Assembly: GCF_000293885.2 (NCBI RefSeq)
Contig: NZ_CP010945.1
Coordinates: 6,282,001 to 6,346,000, forward strand
Source: Pseudomonas fluorescens NCIMB 11764
GTDB lineage: Bacteria > Pseudomonadota > Gammaproteobacteria > Pseudomonadales > Pseudomonadaceae
Reading direction: 5' to 3'
Length of the DNA stretch: 64,000 bases
Numbering within the stretch: the stretch's first letter is position 1; each line of letters starts with the position of its first letter. The position numbers and the translations under genes are program-made. This document shows, piece by piece, positions 1 to 9,031 of the stretch. The notes under the pieces were generated by a model that was not told the DNA's origin, did no database searches, and worked only from the letters and a program-made list of their open reading frames with translations.

Positions 1-1115
1 AAACCTGGTGGACCCTGCCCTACGGCCCACGCGCCGATGAAATGAACCTGACCCTCGAAGACTGGCGCGACCGTGTCCTCGACAGCACCCGCGACGCCGT
101 GGCGATCCGTCAACGGGCGGCGGTGGATGTCGGCGTGCTGCTGTCGGGCGGTGTCGACTCGAGCATGTTGGTCGGTCTGTTGCGTGAAGTCGGCGTGGAA
201 AACCTCTCGACCTTCTCCATCGGTTTCCAGGATGCCGGCGGCGAACGCGGTGACGAGTTCCAGTATTCGGACCTCATCGCCAAACACTACAACACGCAGC
301 ACCATCAACTGCGCATTGACGAAAAAGAGATCATCGAGCAACTGCCGGCGGCATTCCGCGCCATGAGCGAGCCGATGGTCAGCCATGACTGCATTGCGTT
401 TTACCTGCTGTCCCGCGAAGTGGCCAAGCACTGCAAAGTGGTGCAAAGCGGCCAGGGTGCCGACGAACTGTTTGCCGGTTATCACTGGTATCCGCAGGTC
501 GATGGTGCGGCCGATCCGTATGCGGCATACCGCGAGGCGTTTTTCGACCGCAGCTACGAGGACTATGCCGCCACCGTACAGCCGAAATGGCTGACCGCGA
601 ATGACGCCGCCGGCGACTTTGTGAAGGAGCATTTCGCACAACCTGGCGCCGATGCGGCGGTGGATAAAGCGTTGCGTCTGGACAGCACGGTGATGCTGGT
701 GGACGACCCGGTCAAACGTGTCGACAACATGACCATGGCCTGGGGCCTGGAGGCGCGCACGCCGTTTCTCGACTATCGCCTGGTGGAGTTGTCAGCGCGG
801 GTGCCGGGCAAATTCAAACTGCCGGACGGCGGCAAGCAAGTGCTGAAAGAAGCCGCACGACTGGTGATTCCAAGCGAAGTCATTGACCGCAAGAAAGGTT
901 ACTTCCCGGTGCCGGGCCTCAAGCATCTGCAAGGCGACACGCTGAACTGGGTGCGCGAATTGCTGCTGGATCCAAGCCAGGATCGCGGCCTGTTCAACCC
1001 GGCGATGCTGGACCGCCTGCTAACCGATCCACAAGGCCAGTTGACCCCTTTGCGCGGCTCCAAGCTGTGGCAATTGGCGGCACTGAACCTGTGGCTCAGT
1101 GAACAAGGAATCTGA
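1..1115 (+). CDS. asnO: N-acetylglutaminylglutamine amidotransferase, C-terminal part
   Basis: This is the asparagine-synthase-like enzyme that amidates the C-terminus of N-acetylglutaminylglutamine to give the osmolyte NAGGN. The frame is open from base 3, so the gene starts outside the window and the N-terminal glutaminase (Ntn) domain is missing here. The synthetase domain is clear: PP-loop LLSGGVDSS near base 150, and SGQGADELFAGY near base 450, which is typical of AsnB relatives. The next gene starts 3 bases after the stop, so the two are co-transcribed. The assignment to NAGGN rather than asparagine rests on the two partner genes downstream, which form the known trio with it. Confidence 0.88.
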   Translation, partial: TWWTLPYGPRADEMNLTLEDWRDRVLDSTRDAVAIRQRAAVDVGVLLSGGVDSSMLVGLLREVGVENLSTFSIGFQDAGGERGDEFQYSDLIAKHYNTQHHQLRIDEKEIIEQLPAAFRAMSEPMVSHDCIAFYLLSREVAKHCKVVQSGQGADELFAGYHWYPQVDGAADPYAAYREAFFDRSYEDYAATVQPKWLTANDAAGDFVKEHFAQPGADAAVDKALRLDSTVMLVDDPVKRVDNMTMAWGLEARTPFLDYRLVELSARVPGKFKLPDGGKQVLKEAARLVIPSEVIDRKKGYFPVPGLKHLQGDTLNWVRELLLDPSQDRGLFNPAMLDRLLTDPQGQLTPLRGSKLWQLAALNLWLSEQGI

Positions 1116-1118
1116 TCG

Positions 1119-2867
1119 ATGAAACCTCACGCCACGGCGTACAGCCAACGCCTGTTGCGCGGTCAGGCGCCCTCGTACGAACGCTTGCAGGCGCGCCTGG
1201 CCGAAGACGGCAGTGAACTGGGCGCCGCACCGATTGCCGTGCATTGCGGCTGGGGCCGGTTGCTGATCGGCCATACATTCCCCGATCCGTCGAGCCTCGC
1301 CCAGGAATTGCTCAATGAGCAGCCGGGCGAGCGAGACATCGCCCTGTATGTCGCCGCCCCCCAGCAAGTACTAGGGCTCGAGCCGGCACAGTTGTTTCTT
1401 GATCCGTCGGATACCTTGCGCTTGTGGTTCAGCGATTACCGTCAGGCAACCCGCGTGTTCCGCGGTTTTCGCATTCGTCGCGCACAAAGCGATGCGGACT
1501 GGCAGGCGATCAATCAGTTGTATCAGGCCCGCGGTATGTTGCCGATCGATGCCAGCCTGCTGACTCCGCGTCATTTGGGCGGCCCGGTGTATTGGCTTGC
1601 CGAAGACGAGGACAGCGGCGCGATCATCGGCAGCGTCATGGGCCTCAATCATCACAAGGCATTCAACGATCCGGAAAACGGCAGCAGCCTCTGGTGCCTG
1701 GCGGTCGATCCGCACTGTTCGCGACCCGGCGTCGGTGAAGTGTTGGTGCGGCATTTGATCGAACACTTCATGAGCCGTGGACTGAGTTACCTCGATCTCT
1801 CAGTGCTGCATGACAACCGCCAGGCGAAAAGTCTTTACGCCAAACTCGGCTTTCGCAACCTGTCGACCTTTGCGATCAAGCGCAAGAACGGGATCAATCA
1901 GCCTTTGTTCCTGGGCCCTGGTCCAGAAGCCGCGTTCAATCCTTATGCGCGAATCATCGTTGATGAAGCCCATCGGCGCGGCATCGAAGTCCAGGTCGAT
2001 GATGCCGAATCGGGCCTGTTCACTCTGATCCATGGCAGTCGGCGGGTCCGTTGCCGTGAGTCACTGAGCGACCTGACCAGCGCCATCAGCATGACGTTGT
2101 GCCAGGACAAGAGCCTGACCCACAAGGTCTTGAAAAATGCCGGCCTGAACCTGCCGGCGCAACTGCTTGCAGGCAACGCCGACGACAATCTGGCATTTCT
2201 CGACGAGCACGAACGGGTCGTGGTCAAACCGCTGGATGGCGAGCAGGGTCAAGGGGTGGCGGTGGATTTGCGGACCATTGAAGAGGTTCAGCAAGCCATC
2301 GAATCCGCCCGCCAGTTCGACAGCCGCGTGTTGCTGGAAAGCTTCCACGAAGGCCTCGACCTGCGGATTCTGGTCATCGGTTTTGAAGTGGTCGCCGCGG
2401 CGATTCGCCGGCCGGCGGAAGTGGTGGGCGATGGGCAGCACTCCATCGGCGCGCTGATCGAAGCCCAGAGTCGCAGACGTCAGGCGGCCACCAGCGGTGA
2501 AAGCAAAATCCCGCTGGACCACGAAACCGAACGCACTGTGCAGACAGCGGGTTACGACTACACCAGCATTCTGCCGGCGGGCGAACATTTGTTTGTACGG
2601 CGTACGGCCAATCTTCATACCGGCGGTGTGCTTGAAGATGTCACGGCGATCCTGCATCCGACACTGGTGGATGCAGCCGTGCGCGCGGCGCGAGCGCTGG
2701 ACATTCCGATGGTCGGGCTCGACCTGATGGTGCTCGCGGCGGATCAAGCGCAATACGTGTTTATCGAAGCCAATGAACGCGCCGGGCTGGCCAACCATGA
2801 GCCGCAGCCGACGGCCGAGCGGTTTGTGGATTTGTTGTTTCCGCACAGTCAGCCAGCCATTTCCTAA
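1119..2867 (+). CDS. ngg: N-acetylglutaminylglutamine synthetase (GNAT + ATP-grasp fusion)
   Basis: A 582-residue two-domain enzyme. Residues about 115-265 form a GNAT acetyltransferase fold (FRIRRAQ start, acetyl-CoA loop around RPGVGE, then SLYAKLGF). Residues about 290-580 form an ATP-grasp ligase (VVVKPLDGEQGQGVAV). In the known pathway the ligase half joins two glutamines and the GNAT half acetylates the product, giving the substrate for the amidotransferase encoded 3 bases upstream. Length and domain order match the family found in Pseudomonas and Sinorhizobium NAGGN loci. The start is the ATG that directly follows the upstream stop. Confidence 0.88.
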   Translation: MKPHATAYSQRLLRGQAPSYERLQARLAEDGSELGAAPIAVHCGWGRLLIGHTFPDPSSLAQELLNEQPGERDIALYVAAPQQVLGLEPAQLFLDPSDTLRLWFSDYRQATRVFRGFRIRRAQSDADWQAINQLYQARGMLPIDASLLTPRHLGGPVYWLAEDEDSGAIIGSVMGLNHHKAFNDPENGSSLWCLAVDPHCSRPGVGEVLVRHLIEHFMSRGLSYLDLSVLHDNRQAKSLYAKLGFRNLSTFAIKRKNGINQPLFLGPGPEAAFNPYARIIVDEAHRRGIEVQVDDAESGLFTLIHGSRRVRCRESLSDLTSAISMTLCQDKSLTHKVLKNAGLNLPAQLLAGNADDNLAFLDEHERVVVKPLDGEQGQGVAVDLRTIEEVQQAIESARQFDSRVLLESFHEGLDLRILVIGFEVVAAAIRRPAEVVGDGQHSIGALIEAQSRRRQAATSGESKIPLDHETERTVQTAGYDYTSILPAGEHLFVRRTANLHTGGVLEDVTAILHPTLVDAAVRAARALDIPMVGLDLMVLAADQAQYVFIEANERAGLANHEPQPTAERFVDLLFPHSQPAIS

Positions 2868-2883
2868 TCATGTGTTATCTGGG

Positions 2884-2963
2884 CTGACGCTATCGCGGGC
2901 AAGCCCGCTCCCACAGGGGTACGCGGTCAAATGTGGGAGCGAGCCTGCTCGCCAAGGCGTCAG
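2884..2963. repeat. REPIN (two REP sequences in inverted orientation)
   Basis: Two imperfect palindromes face each other: CGGGCAAGCCCGCTCCCACA and TGTGGGAGCGAGCCTGCTCG. The outer arms CTGACGC (2884) and GCGTCAG (2957) are also complementary, so the transcript could fold into one long hairpin. It separates ngg from the hydrolase gene and lies within the presumed operon. Confidence 0.85.
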
Positions 2964-3025
2964 TTCAGTCGACACAAATCTTCCTCATCGAAACCATCGA
3001 TGCGCTCAACTCATCAGGAGTTTCC

Positions 3026-4216
3026 ATGACTAGCAAAATCCCCGAACCAGATCTCAATTACCTGCAAAAAGTCCTGTTGGAAATGCTCGCCATTCCCAGC
3101 CCCACCGGATTCACCGATACCATCGTGCGCTATGTCGCCGAGCGGCTTGAAGAGCTGGGTATTCCGTTCGAGATGACCCGCCGCGGCACGATCCGCGCCA
3201 CGCTCAAGGGCAAGAAAAACAGCCCGGACCGCGCCGTTTCCGCCCACCTCGACACCATCGGCGCCGCCGTTCGCGCCATCAAAGACAATGGCCGCCTGAC
3301 GCTGGCGCCGGTCGGCTGCTGGTCCAGCCGTTTCGCCGAGGGCAGCCGCGTCAGCCTGTTTACCGACAACGGCGTCATTCGGGGCAGTGTGTTGCCGCTG
3401 ATGGCCTCCGGACACGCGTTCAACACTGCGGTGGATGAAATGCCAATCAGTTGGGATCACATCGAACTGCGCCTGGACGCCTATTGCGCCACCCGTGCCG
3501 ATTGCGATTCCCTGGGGATCAGCGTCGGCGATTTCGTGGCTTTCGACCCCTTGCCGGAATTCACCGAAAGCGGCCACATCAGCGCCCGTCATCTTGACGA
3601 CAAGGCCGGCGTTGCCGCCTTGCTGGCGGCCTTGAAGGCTATCATCGACAGCGGCGAAGAACTGATGATCGACTGCCATCCGCTGTTCACCATCACCGAG
3701 GAAACCGGCAGCGGCGCGGCGGCGGCGTTACCCTGGGACGTCAGCGAATTCGTCGGCATCGACATCGCGCCGGTCGCGCCCGGCCAGCATTCCAGCGAAC
3801 ACGCGGTCAGCGTGGCGATGCAGGATTCCGGCGGGCCTTATGACTATCACTTGTCCCGGCACTTGCTGCGACTGGCCAGCGATAACGAGTTGCCGGTGCG
3901 CCGCGATCTGTTCCGCTATTACTTCAGCGACGCGCATTCGGCGGTCACCGCCGGCCATGACATCCGCACCGCCCTGCTCGCCTTCGGCTGCGACGCGACT
4001 CACGGCTATGAACGCACGCACATCGACAGCCTCGCGGCACTCAGTCGCCTGCTCGGCGCCTACATTCTCAGCCCGCCAGTGTTCGCCAGCGATGCGCAGC
4101 CGGCCAAGGGCTCGTTGGACCGGTTCAGCCATCAAATCGAACATGACACGCAGATGGAAAGCGATACGAGGGTGCCTTCGGTGGACAGTCTGGTGGGGCA
4201 GCGGTCCGAGAGCTGA
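3026..4216 (+). CDS. NAGGN-system M42-family hydrolase
   Basis: A 396-residue metallopeptidase-like hydrolase, third member of the NAGGN trio. Visible metal-site motifs are SAHLDTIG, the DDKAG segment and ITEETGSG, in the order seen in M42/M20 aminopeptidases. I chose the ATG at 3026 because TCAGGAG lies 5 bases upstream. The longer reading from 2933 would translate the REPIN. The family is regularly beside asnO and ngg, but its substrate is not established; breakdown of NAGGN or processing of an intermediate are the natural guesses. Confidence 0.85.
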   Translation: MTSKIPEPDLNYLQKVLLEMLAIPSPTGFTDTIVRYVAERLEELGIPFEMTRRGTIRATLKGKKNSPDRAVSAHLDTIGAAVRAIKDNGRLTLAPVGCWSSRFAEGSRVSLFTDNGVIRGSVLPLMASGHAFNTAVDEMPISWDHIELRLDAYCATRADCDSLGISVGDFVAFDPLPEFTESGHISARHLDDKAGVAALLAALKAIIDSGEELMIDCHPLFTITEETGSGAAAALPWDVSEFVGIDIAPVAPGQHSSEHAVSVAMQDSGGPYDYHLSRHLLRLASDNELPVRRDLFRYYFSDAHSAVTAGHDIRTALLAFGCDATHGYERTHIDSLAALSRLLGAYILSPPVFASDAQPAKGSLDRFSHQIEHDTQMESDTRVPSVDSLVGQRSES

Positions 4217-4228
4217 TACGGATGGCAG

Positions 4229-4253
4229 GTCGCCTGGTGGATCGCCAGGCGAC
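4229..4253. terminator. Possible terminator hairpin after the NAGGN operon
   Basis: GTCGCCTGG and CCAGGCGAC form a perfect 9-bp stem around a 7-base loop, 12 bases after the hydrolase stop. There is no strong T-run, so this may be a weak or Rho-assisted end, or a REP fragment. Confidence 0.5.
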
Positions 4254-4324
4254 GCTATAACCACAGACTAGCCGCAACCGCCCATTCGCCGTAGCATCGC
4301 GCCCATTGTTTAGCCGAGGTGCCT

Positions 4325-4552
4325 ATGCTGATTCCCCACGACCAACTTGAAGTCGACACCCTGACCCGCCTGATCGAGGATTTCGTGACCCGTGACGGCA
4401 CCGACAACGGCGATGACACGCCGCTGGAGACCCGCGTATTGCGGGTTCGTCAGGCGTTGACCAAGGGCCAGGCGCTGATTGTCTTCGACCCGGAAAGCGA
4501 GCAGTGCCAGTTGATGCTCAAGCACGACGTGCCCAAACATCTGTTCGATTGA
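4325..4552 (+). CDS. YheU-family protein (UPF0270)
   Basis: A 75-residue acidic protein (MLIPHDQLEVDTLTRLIEDF, then DGTDNG) with the conserved order of the YheU family, whose function is not known. The first ATG at 4325 follows CCGAGG at a normal distance; a GTG two codons earlier is also open. It is convergent with the csrA-like gene, with 4 bases between stops, so both transcripts share the intergenic space. Confidence 0.85.
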   Translation: MLIPHDQLEVDTLTRLIEDFVTRDGTDNGDDTPLETRVLRVRQALTKGQALIVFDPESEQCQLMLKHDVPKHLFD

Positions 4553-4556
4553 TGTT

Positions 4557-4742
4557 TCATCGTCCTTTGCTTTTTTCCAGTTGGGCCTGGATGCGCTTGT
4601 AGACTTCGGCACGGTGCACATTGACGCTCTGCGGCGCTTCGACGCCAAAGCGCACCGTGTTGCCGTTGACGCCGACAATACGCACTGAAATGTCGTCACC
4701 GATGGAAATCATTTCGCCTACAACGCGGCTGAGTACAAGCAT
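4557..4742 (-). CDS. rsmI: CsrA/Rsm-family RNA-binding regulator, RsmI-like
   Basis: A 61-residue CsrA homologue. It starts [18 protein letters not shown], has the core [19 protein letters not shown] with the RNA-contacting Arg of the VHR motif, and ends in a short basic tail. CsrA proteins bind GGA in leader hairpins and block translation; in pseudomonads they answer to the Gac/Rsm sRNAs. MLVLSR-VVG differs from the MLILTR start of RsmA and RsmE, which is why I favour the third paralogue RsmI. That is recall of the family, not a computed alignment. It stands alone with its own promoter region (4743-4883). Confidence 0.8.
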   Translation of the reverse strand: MLVLSRVVGEMISIGDDISVRIVGVNGNTVRFGVEAPQSVNVHRAEVYKRIQAQLEKSKGR

Positions 4743-4883
4743 GGCATTCGTCCTTCAAGGTTATCGAACCCTGAAGATGCCCGGCGCGCCACAGGCCTTC
4801 AATGCGACGAGCGCAAAACAGTCCTGCCCTACAGCACAAGACGAACCCCCTTAAGGAAACGTCTTACACACTGTGGGTTTGCG

Positions 4884-5216
4884 TCAGGTTGCGGAGAAAC
4901 GCGGACCGAACAGGATGACGCTCGCACCGATCACACACAGCGCCACGCCAATCCAGTCCGAACCCAGCGGACGAATCCGTTCGACCACCGCCAGCCAGCC
5001 AATCGACGCAATGATGTAGATGCCACCGTAGGCGGCATAGGCGCGTCCGGCGTAAGTCGCCTCGACACGGGTCAGCAGCAGCGCGAACAATGTCAGGCTC
5101 AGCAACGCCGGCACGACCCACCAGACGCTTTTACCCTGGCGCAACCACATCCAGAAGGCAAAGCAGCCGGCGATTTCAAACAGGGCGGCGAGAAAAAACC
5201 ACAGGTAATTGAGCAT
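4884..5216 (-). CDS. YnfA-family small membrane protein (UPF0060)
   Basis: A 110-residue inner-membrane protein with four hydrophobic segments ([65 protein letters not shown]). This layout and the [12 protein letters not shown] signature match YnfA, which resembles small multidrug-resistance transporters. Its substrate is unknown. I use the ATG at 5216 (MLNYLWF); the longer reading from 5279 adds 21 residues with no support. Confidence 0.85.
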   Translation of the reverse strand: MLNYLWFFLAALFEIAGCFAFWMWLRQGKSVWWVVPALLSLTLFALLLTRVEATYAGRAYAAYGGIYIIASIGWLAVVERIRPLGSDWIGVALCVIGASVILFGPRFSAT

Positions 5217-5281
5217 GCAAAGCGTCCCGCGAGGATGACCGATGGCGGCCACCCTAGCGATCACGGTGCCAACGGGCAAGT

Positions 5282-6097
5282 TCAGCCTGCGGTCTGTTTG
5301 GCCTTGGCGCGCATTTTATCGGCCATGATGGTCATCTCATCGTAGAGCAGCTGCGGATTCTTCTGCTTGAGCGCCCACGCCATGCGCCCCTGTTCGTGGG
5401 GCAGGATCATGAATTCGCCGGCGGCCACATGCTGATAGATGTAGTCGGCAATGTCGGTCGCGGTGATCGGCGAGCTTTCCAGCAATTTGCCGACCTGGGC
5501 TTTCATGGCCGGCGTCGGGCCGCGGAAGGAGTCCAGCAGGTTGGTCTGGAAGAAGGACGGACACACCACGTGCACACCGATTTCCTGCTGCGCCAGTTCG
5601 ATCAGCAGGCTTTCCGACAATGCCACCACGCCGGCCTTGGCCACGTTGTAGTTGCTCATGGCCGGGCCTTGCATCAACGCAGCCATCGACGCGATGTTGA
5701 TGATCTTGCCTTTGCTTTTTTCCAGCAGCGGCAGGAACGCCTTGCAGCCCTTGACCACGCCCATCAGGTTGATTGCGATCTGCCAGTCCCAGTCCTCCAG
5801 GGACAGTTCGCTGAAGAACCCGCCCGAGGCAACGCCAGCGTTGTTGACGATGACATCGATGCCACCGAGTTTGACTTCACAGGCCTGGGCGAAAGCGGTG
5901 AGCTGACTGTAATCGCGCACATCGCAGCGCTGGATGAAACCGTCGCCACCGGCTTCGCGAACCAGCTTCAGGGTTTCCTGCAGACCAGGCTCGCTGACAT
6001 CCGACAAGGCCAGTTGCCAGCCTTCACGCGCCCAGCGCAGCGCGATTTCGCGACCCAGGCCCGAGCCCGCGCCAGTGATCATCATGCGATTTTGCAT
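5282..6097 (-). CDS. SDR-family oxidoreductase
   Basis: A 271-residue classical short-chain dehydrogenase. The N-terminus has the cofactor motif TGAGSGLG, followed by NNAG, the catalytic Ser in INIASMAAL and the YxxxK motif as YNVAK. The start [13 protein letters not shown] at 6097 places the Rossmann strand at residue 5, as usual; the upstream extension to 6202 is unlikely. The substrate cannot be read from sequence. The gene is single, with 65 bases to ynfA. Confidence 0.82.
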   Translation of the reverse strand: MQNRMMITGAGSGLGREIALRWAREGWQLALSDVSEPGLQETLKLVREAGGDGFIQRCDVRDYSQLTAFAQACEVKLGGIDVIVNNAGVASGGFFSELSLEDWDWQIAINLMGVVKGCKAFLPLLEKSKGKIINIASMAALMQGPAMSNYNVAKAGVVALSESLLIELAQQEIGVHVVCPSFFQTNLLDSFRGPTPAMKAQVGKLLESSPITATDIADYIYQHVAAGEFMILPHEQGRMAWALKQKNPQLLYDEMTIMADKMRAKAKQTAG

Positions 6098-6383
6098 AGC
6101 AAACAGCCTTGTTGTTCCGGGGAAGATGCGTCGAGTGTAGCGAAGGACATCGCCCAACCCACGCTCCATCAGATTGCTGAATGGCCTGAGCAAACCGTGC
6201 AAGCGGGCGGATCAACTTAATCTCTCTCAAACGAAATAAGCCTATCTTCGAAAAACATTAAAAAAACTTGGAATTTTCTTTCATCTACGGCAGTCGGACT
6301 TTGTAAGCAGCCTGGGTTTATTGCAGTCCAGCTGAACGTTTATAGCCAGGTAATTCCAGAACACTTCCAACAAGGAAATCGAC

Positions 6384-6536
6384 ATGGGCACAATTTTAAT
6401 CATTATTCTGATCCTCCTGCTGGTAGGTGGCCTGCCGGTATTCCCACACTCCAGAAGTTGGGGTTATGGCCCGTCGGGTATCATCGGCGTGGTATTGGTG
6501 GTGCTGTTGATCCTGCTGTTACTCGGCAAGATATAA
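6384..6536 (+). CDS. DUF3309-family small membrane peptide
   Basis: A 50-residue hydrophobic peptide read directly from the bases. It starts MGTILIIILILLLVGGLP, has a polar centre (HSRSWGYGPSG) and ends in a second hydrophobic stretch before GKI. It is preceded by CAAGGAAATCGAC. This is the DUF3309 layout, a family of tiny membrane proteins of unknown role in proteobacteria. It sits between a 286-base upstream region and a strong terminator. Confidence 0.8.
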   Translation: MGTILIIILILLLVGGLPVFPHSRSWGYGPSGIIGVVLVVLLILLLLGKI

Positions 6537-6550
6537 AAAGTTAACAGGCA

Positions 6551-6583
6551 AAAAAAAGAGGCCCTTCAAGGGCCTCTTTTTTA
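6551..6583. terminator. Bidirectional intrinsic terminator
   Basis: GAGGCCCTT and AAGGGCCTC form the stem, with an A-run before and a T-run after, so it works in both directions. It lies between the ends of the convergent DUF3309 and LTA-synthase-like genes. Confidence 0.9.
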
Positions 6584-6596
6584 TTGCGCCGAAAAC

Positions 6597-8690
6597 TTAG
6601 TCCGGCTTGCCGTCAACCACACCGGCGGTGTTGTCGATCAGGCTTTTGGTCGCCGTCTGGATGAACGACTCGAGTTTCTGTTTAAGGGCCGCTTCGTCAG
6701 CGGACGCCGGGATCAATTCGCCTTTCGGATTGGCGCCGAGTTCGTATTGATACAGCTTCGGCGGCATCTCTTTGGGCAGTACCAACACGCGGTCTGCGGT
6801 CAACAACGCTACGGTCTGATCGCTACCCGACGGTTTGATCACGCCGAAACCCTTGTCGCCTTCCGGCAGGTTCAGCAAGTCACGGCCCCAGCACTGGTGG
6901 ATCACGTCGCCACCGATACGGCCCATGATGGTCGGCACGATGTCGATCTGGGTGCCGACGGTGTGGTCGACCTGGCCGAACTTGTCCTGCACGCCCGGCC
7001 CGATCAGCAACATCGGCACGTTGAAACGGCCGAGGTCCATTTCCGTGATCTGCTGCTCATTGCCGAAGCCGTGGTCGCCGACGATCACGAACAGGGTTTC
7101 CTTGAAATAAGGCTCCTTGCGCGCCTTCTCGAAGAACTGACCGAGCGCCCAGTCGGAGTAACGCATGGCGGTCAAATGTTCATTGAGGCTGCCACGGTCG
7201 GTCACGCGCTCGACCGGCAACGGAGTCGGCAAAGCGTATGGCGTGTGGTTGGACAAGGTTTGCAGCAAGGCATAGAACGGCTTTTTGTCCTTGCCGTCGC
7301 GGGCCTTCAACTCTTCCAGGCCACGGTTGAACATGTCCTGGTCGGACACGCCCCAGGTCGGGTCGGAGAACACCGGGTTAACGAAGTCGTTACGTCCGAT
7401 GAAGTTGGTCATGCCCTGGTTGCTGAAAAAGCCCGACTGGTTGTCCCAGGCGAAGTCGCCGTTGTAGACATACACGTCGTCGTAGTCACGGGCACTGAGC
7501 AATTGCGGCAGGCCAGACAGCTTGTGGCTGCCTTCCGGCGTTTGCATCAGGTATTCGAAACCCGGCAGGTTCGGGAAGCAGGCCATGGTGGCGAACATAC
7601 CCTGGTGGGTGTGCGTGCCGTTGGAGAAGAAGCGGTCGAACAACAGGCCTTCTTTCGACAGGTTGTCGAAGTATGGCGTGACGTTGCCCGGACGCCCCAG
7701 CGCGCCCACCGAGTGACCGGCGAAGCTTTCCATCAGGATCACGACGACGTTTTTGATCGGCAGGGTCTTGTCGGCATTCGGGGTGTAGTTGCGGCGGACA
7801 GCGGCCGTTTCCGGATCGACCAGTTTATCGCTGGGCGTCAGCAACATGTCACGCACAGTCTGCTGGGCCAGTGGCTGCTCCAGTGTGGCTTTCCAGATGT
7901 TGTCGCGTTCTTCGGACATCCGGCTCTTGGCTGCCGCAATCAGCGAGAGGGTGCCGTTCAGGCCCAACTGGTTGGCGAAGTTCGAGTCGGTGGTGTAGAC
8001 GTCACCCCAGCGCAGTGGCGGACCCTGGCGCAGGGTGCCGCGAGCCGCGACCACGCAGACCAGCAAACACACAACAAACACTGTAATGCGCGCGTACCAC
8101 GGGGCGATCTGGCGAGTGCCGATGCTGCCGCCGCTGAACGGACCGCGAGGACGGGTTGCACGGTCGGCGCCCTTGAACGCCAGGGTCAGGATCAAGGTGC
8201 CCACGGCCCAGGCCAGCAGGTAGCGAACTACCGGAAAACCGTACCAGAGCATGCTCATCACGGTTTTCGGGTCTTCCTTCACATACTGGAAGACCAGGCC
8301 GTTGAGGCGCTGGTGGAACTCGCGGTAGAAGTCCATCTCCATCAGGCCGAGGAACAATGCGATGCTCGAAGCGATGGTCAGCCAGAAACGGAAGAACCCT
8401 CGGGCCGCCATGGCACGGGCGCTGAACAGAGCCAACAACAGCGGGATGCTGAGGTAGACCACCAGGCGCAGGTCGAAGCGCAGACCGTTGGCGAACGCTT
8501 CCAAAAAGGTCGAGGCCGGGGTGTCGAGGATCATCTCGCGGTTGTAGAGCAGCAGCGCCACGCGCAGCAGGCTGAACATGACCATCATGACCAGGGCACA
8601 CAGCAACGTGTAGGCCAGATGCGATTTGACGGTCGGTTGCAGCAGGCGACTAGAAGCTCGCTGCTGACTCAGGGCGTCCGGGATTGCCAT
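6597..8690 (-). CDS. LTA-synthase-family sulfatase / phosphoglycerol transferase
   Basis: A 697-residue inner-membrane enzyme. About five transmembrane segments fill the first 220 residues. The rest is a periplasmic sulfatase-fold domain with VVVILMESFAGHSVG near residue 316, the nucleophile segment NGTHTHQG near 358 (the first Thr is the expected catalytic residue) and IVGDHGFGNE near 540. Relatives transfer or hydrolyse phosphoglycerol or phosphoethanolamine groups. Pseudomonads make no lipoteichoic acid, so the acceptor here is probably a periplasmic glucan or envelope lipid; that is inference. It is monocistronic and ends at a bidirectional terminator. Confidence 0.85.
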   Translation of the reverse strand: MAIPDALSQQRASSRLLQPTVKSHLAYTLLCALVMMVMFSLLRVALLLYNREMILDTPASTFLEAFANGLRFDLRLVVYLSIPLLLALFSARAMAARGFFRFWLTIASSIALFLGLMEMDFYREFHQRLNGLVFQYVKEDPKTVMSMLWYGFPVVRYLLAWAVGTLILTLAFKGADRATRPRGPFSGGSIGTRQIAPWYARITVFVVCLLVCVVAARGTLRQGPPLRWGDVYTTDSNFANQLGLNGTLSLIAAAKSRMSEERDNIWKATLEQPLAQQTVRDMLLTPSDKLVDPETAAVRRNYTPNADKTLPIKNVVVILMESFAGHSVGALGRPGNVTPYFDNLSKEGLLFDRFFSNGTHTHQGMFATMACFPNLPGFEYLMQTPEGSHKLSGLPQLLSARDYDDVYVYNGDFAWDNQSGFFSNQGMTNFIGRNDFVNPVFSDPTWGVSDQDMFNRGLEELKARDGKDKKPFYALLQTLSNHTPYALPTPLPVERVTDRGSLNEHLTAMRYSDWALGQFFEKARKEPYFKETLFVIVGDHGFGNEQQITEMDLGRFNVPMLLIGPGVQDKFGQVDHTVGTQIDIVPTIMGRIGGDVIHQCWGRDLLNLPEGDKGFGVIKPSGSDQTVALLTADRVLVLPKEMPPKLYQYELGANPKGELIPASADEAALKQKLESFIQTATKSLIDNTAGVVDGKPD

Positions 8691-8772
8691 TTCGTTTTAG
8701 GACCCATTGGAAGTTGAAGTTTCAAAATAAAGCTGCGCCCTGCCCTCTGTCGGCCAGTTATCGGCCCCGGGG

Positions 8773-8789
8773 TTTGCGCGGTGCGCAAA
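8773..8789. promoter_or_regulatory. Inverted repeat in the 8691-9031 intergenic region
   Basis: TTTGCGC-GGT-GCGCAAA is a perfect 7-bp inverted repeat about 85 bases upstream of the LTA-synthase-like start. It could be an operator. Apart from this, the 341-base stretch 8691-9031 shows no convincing gene; short ORFs in it lack conserved sequence. Confidence 0.35.
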
Positions 8790-9031
8790 TGTTGCACGAT
8801 CAATCGCGGCATTGCCATTGATTACTGACCAGCACGACTGGCGCGGGCGAATTGTCTTGGAGGCTTTGTGAAAATTTCGTGCAACGCATATTCGGAAACA
8901 TAAAAAAGATCAGCGAGTAGCTGTCTTGGGAGGTGTTTTCTACCTTGGGCATATCCGTTTTTTTGGTGACGGCGGAACCAATAGCCGCCGCCGCCGCAGC
9001 AATGGATATGTACACCCACCCCCCAAGGCAA

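Noticed and set aside
2933..3025. N-terminal extension of the M42 hydrolase
   Set aside because: The extension translates the REPIN, and a good ribosome site marks the ATG at 3026.
6284..6324. Possible AlgU-type promoter before the DUF3309 gene
   Set aside because: GGAATTTT and TCGGA are only weakly like the consensus and the spacing is too long to support a call.
6747..8717. A 656-codon open frame on the plus strand opposite the LTA-synthase-like gene
   Set aside because: It is His/Gln/Val-rich shadow sequence with no motif, while the minus strand has a complete sulfatase domain.
8800..9031. Short frames in the gap between the LTA-like and START genes
   Set aside because: Overlapping frames of about 70 codons without conserved sequence or ribosome sites; treated as non-coding.
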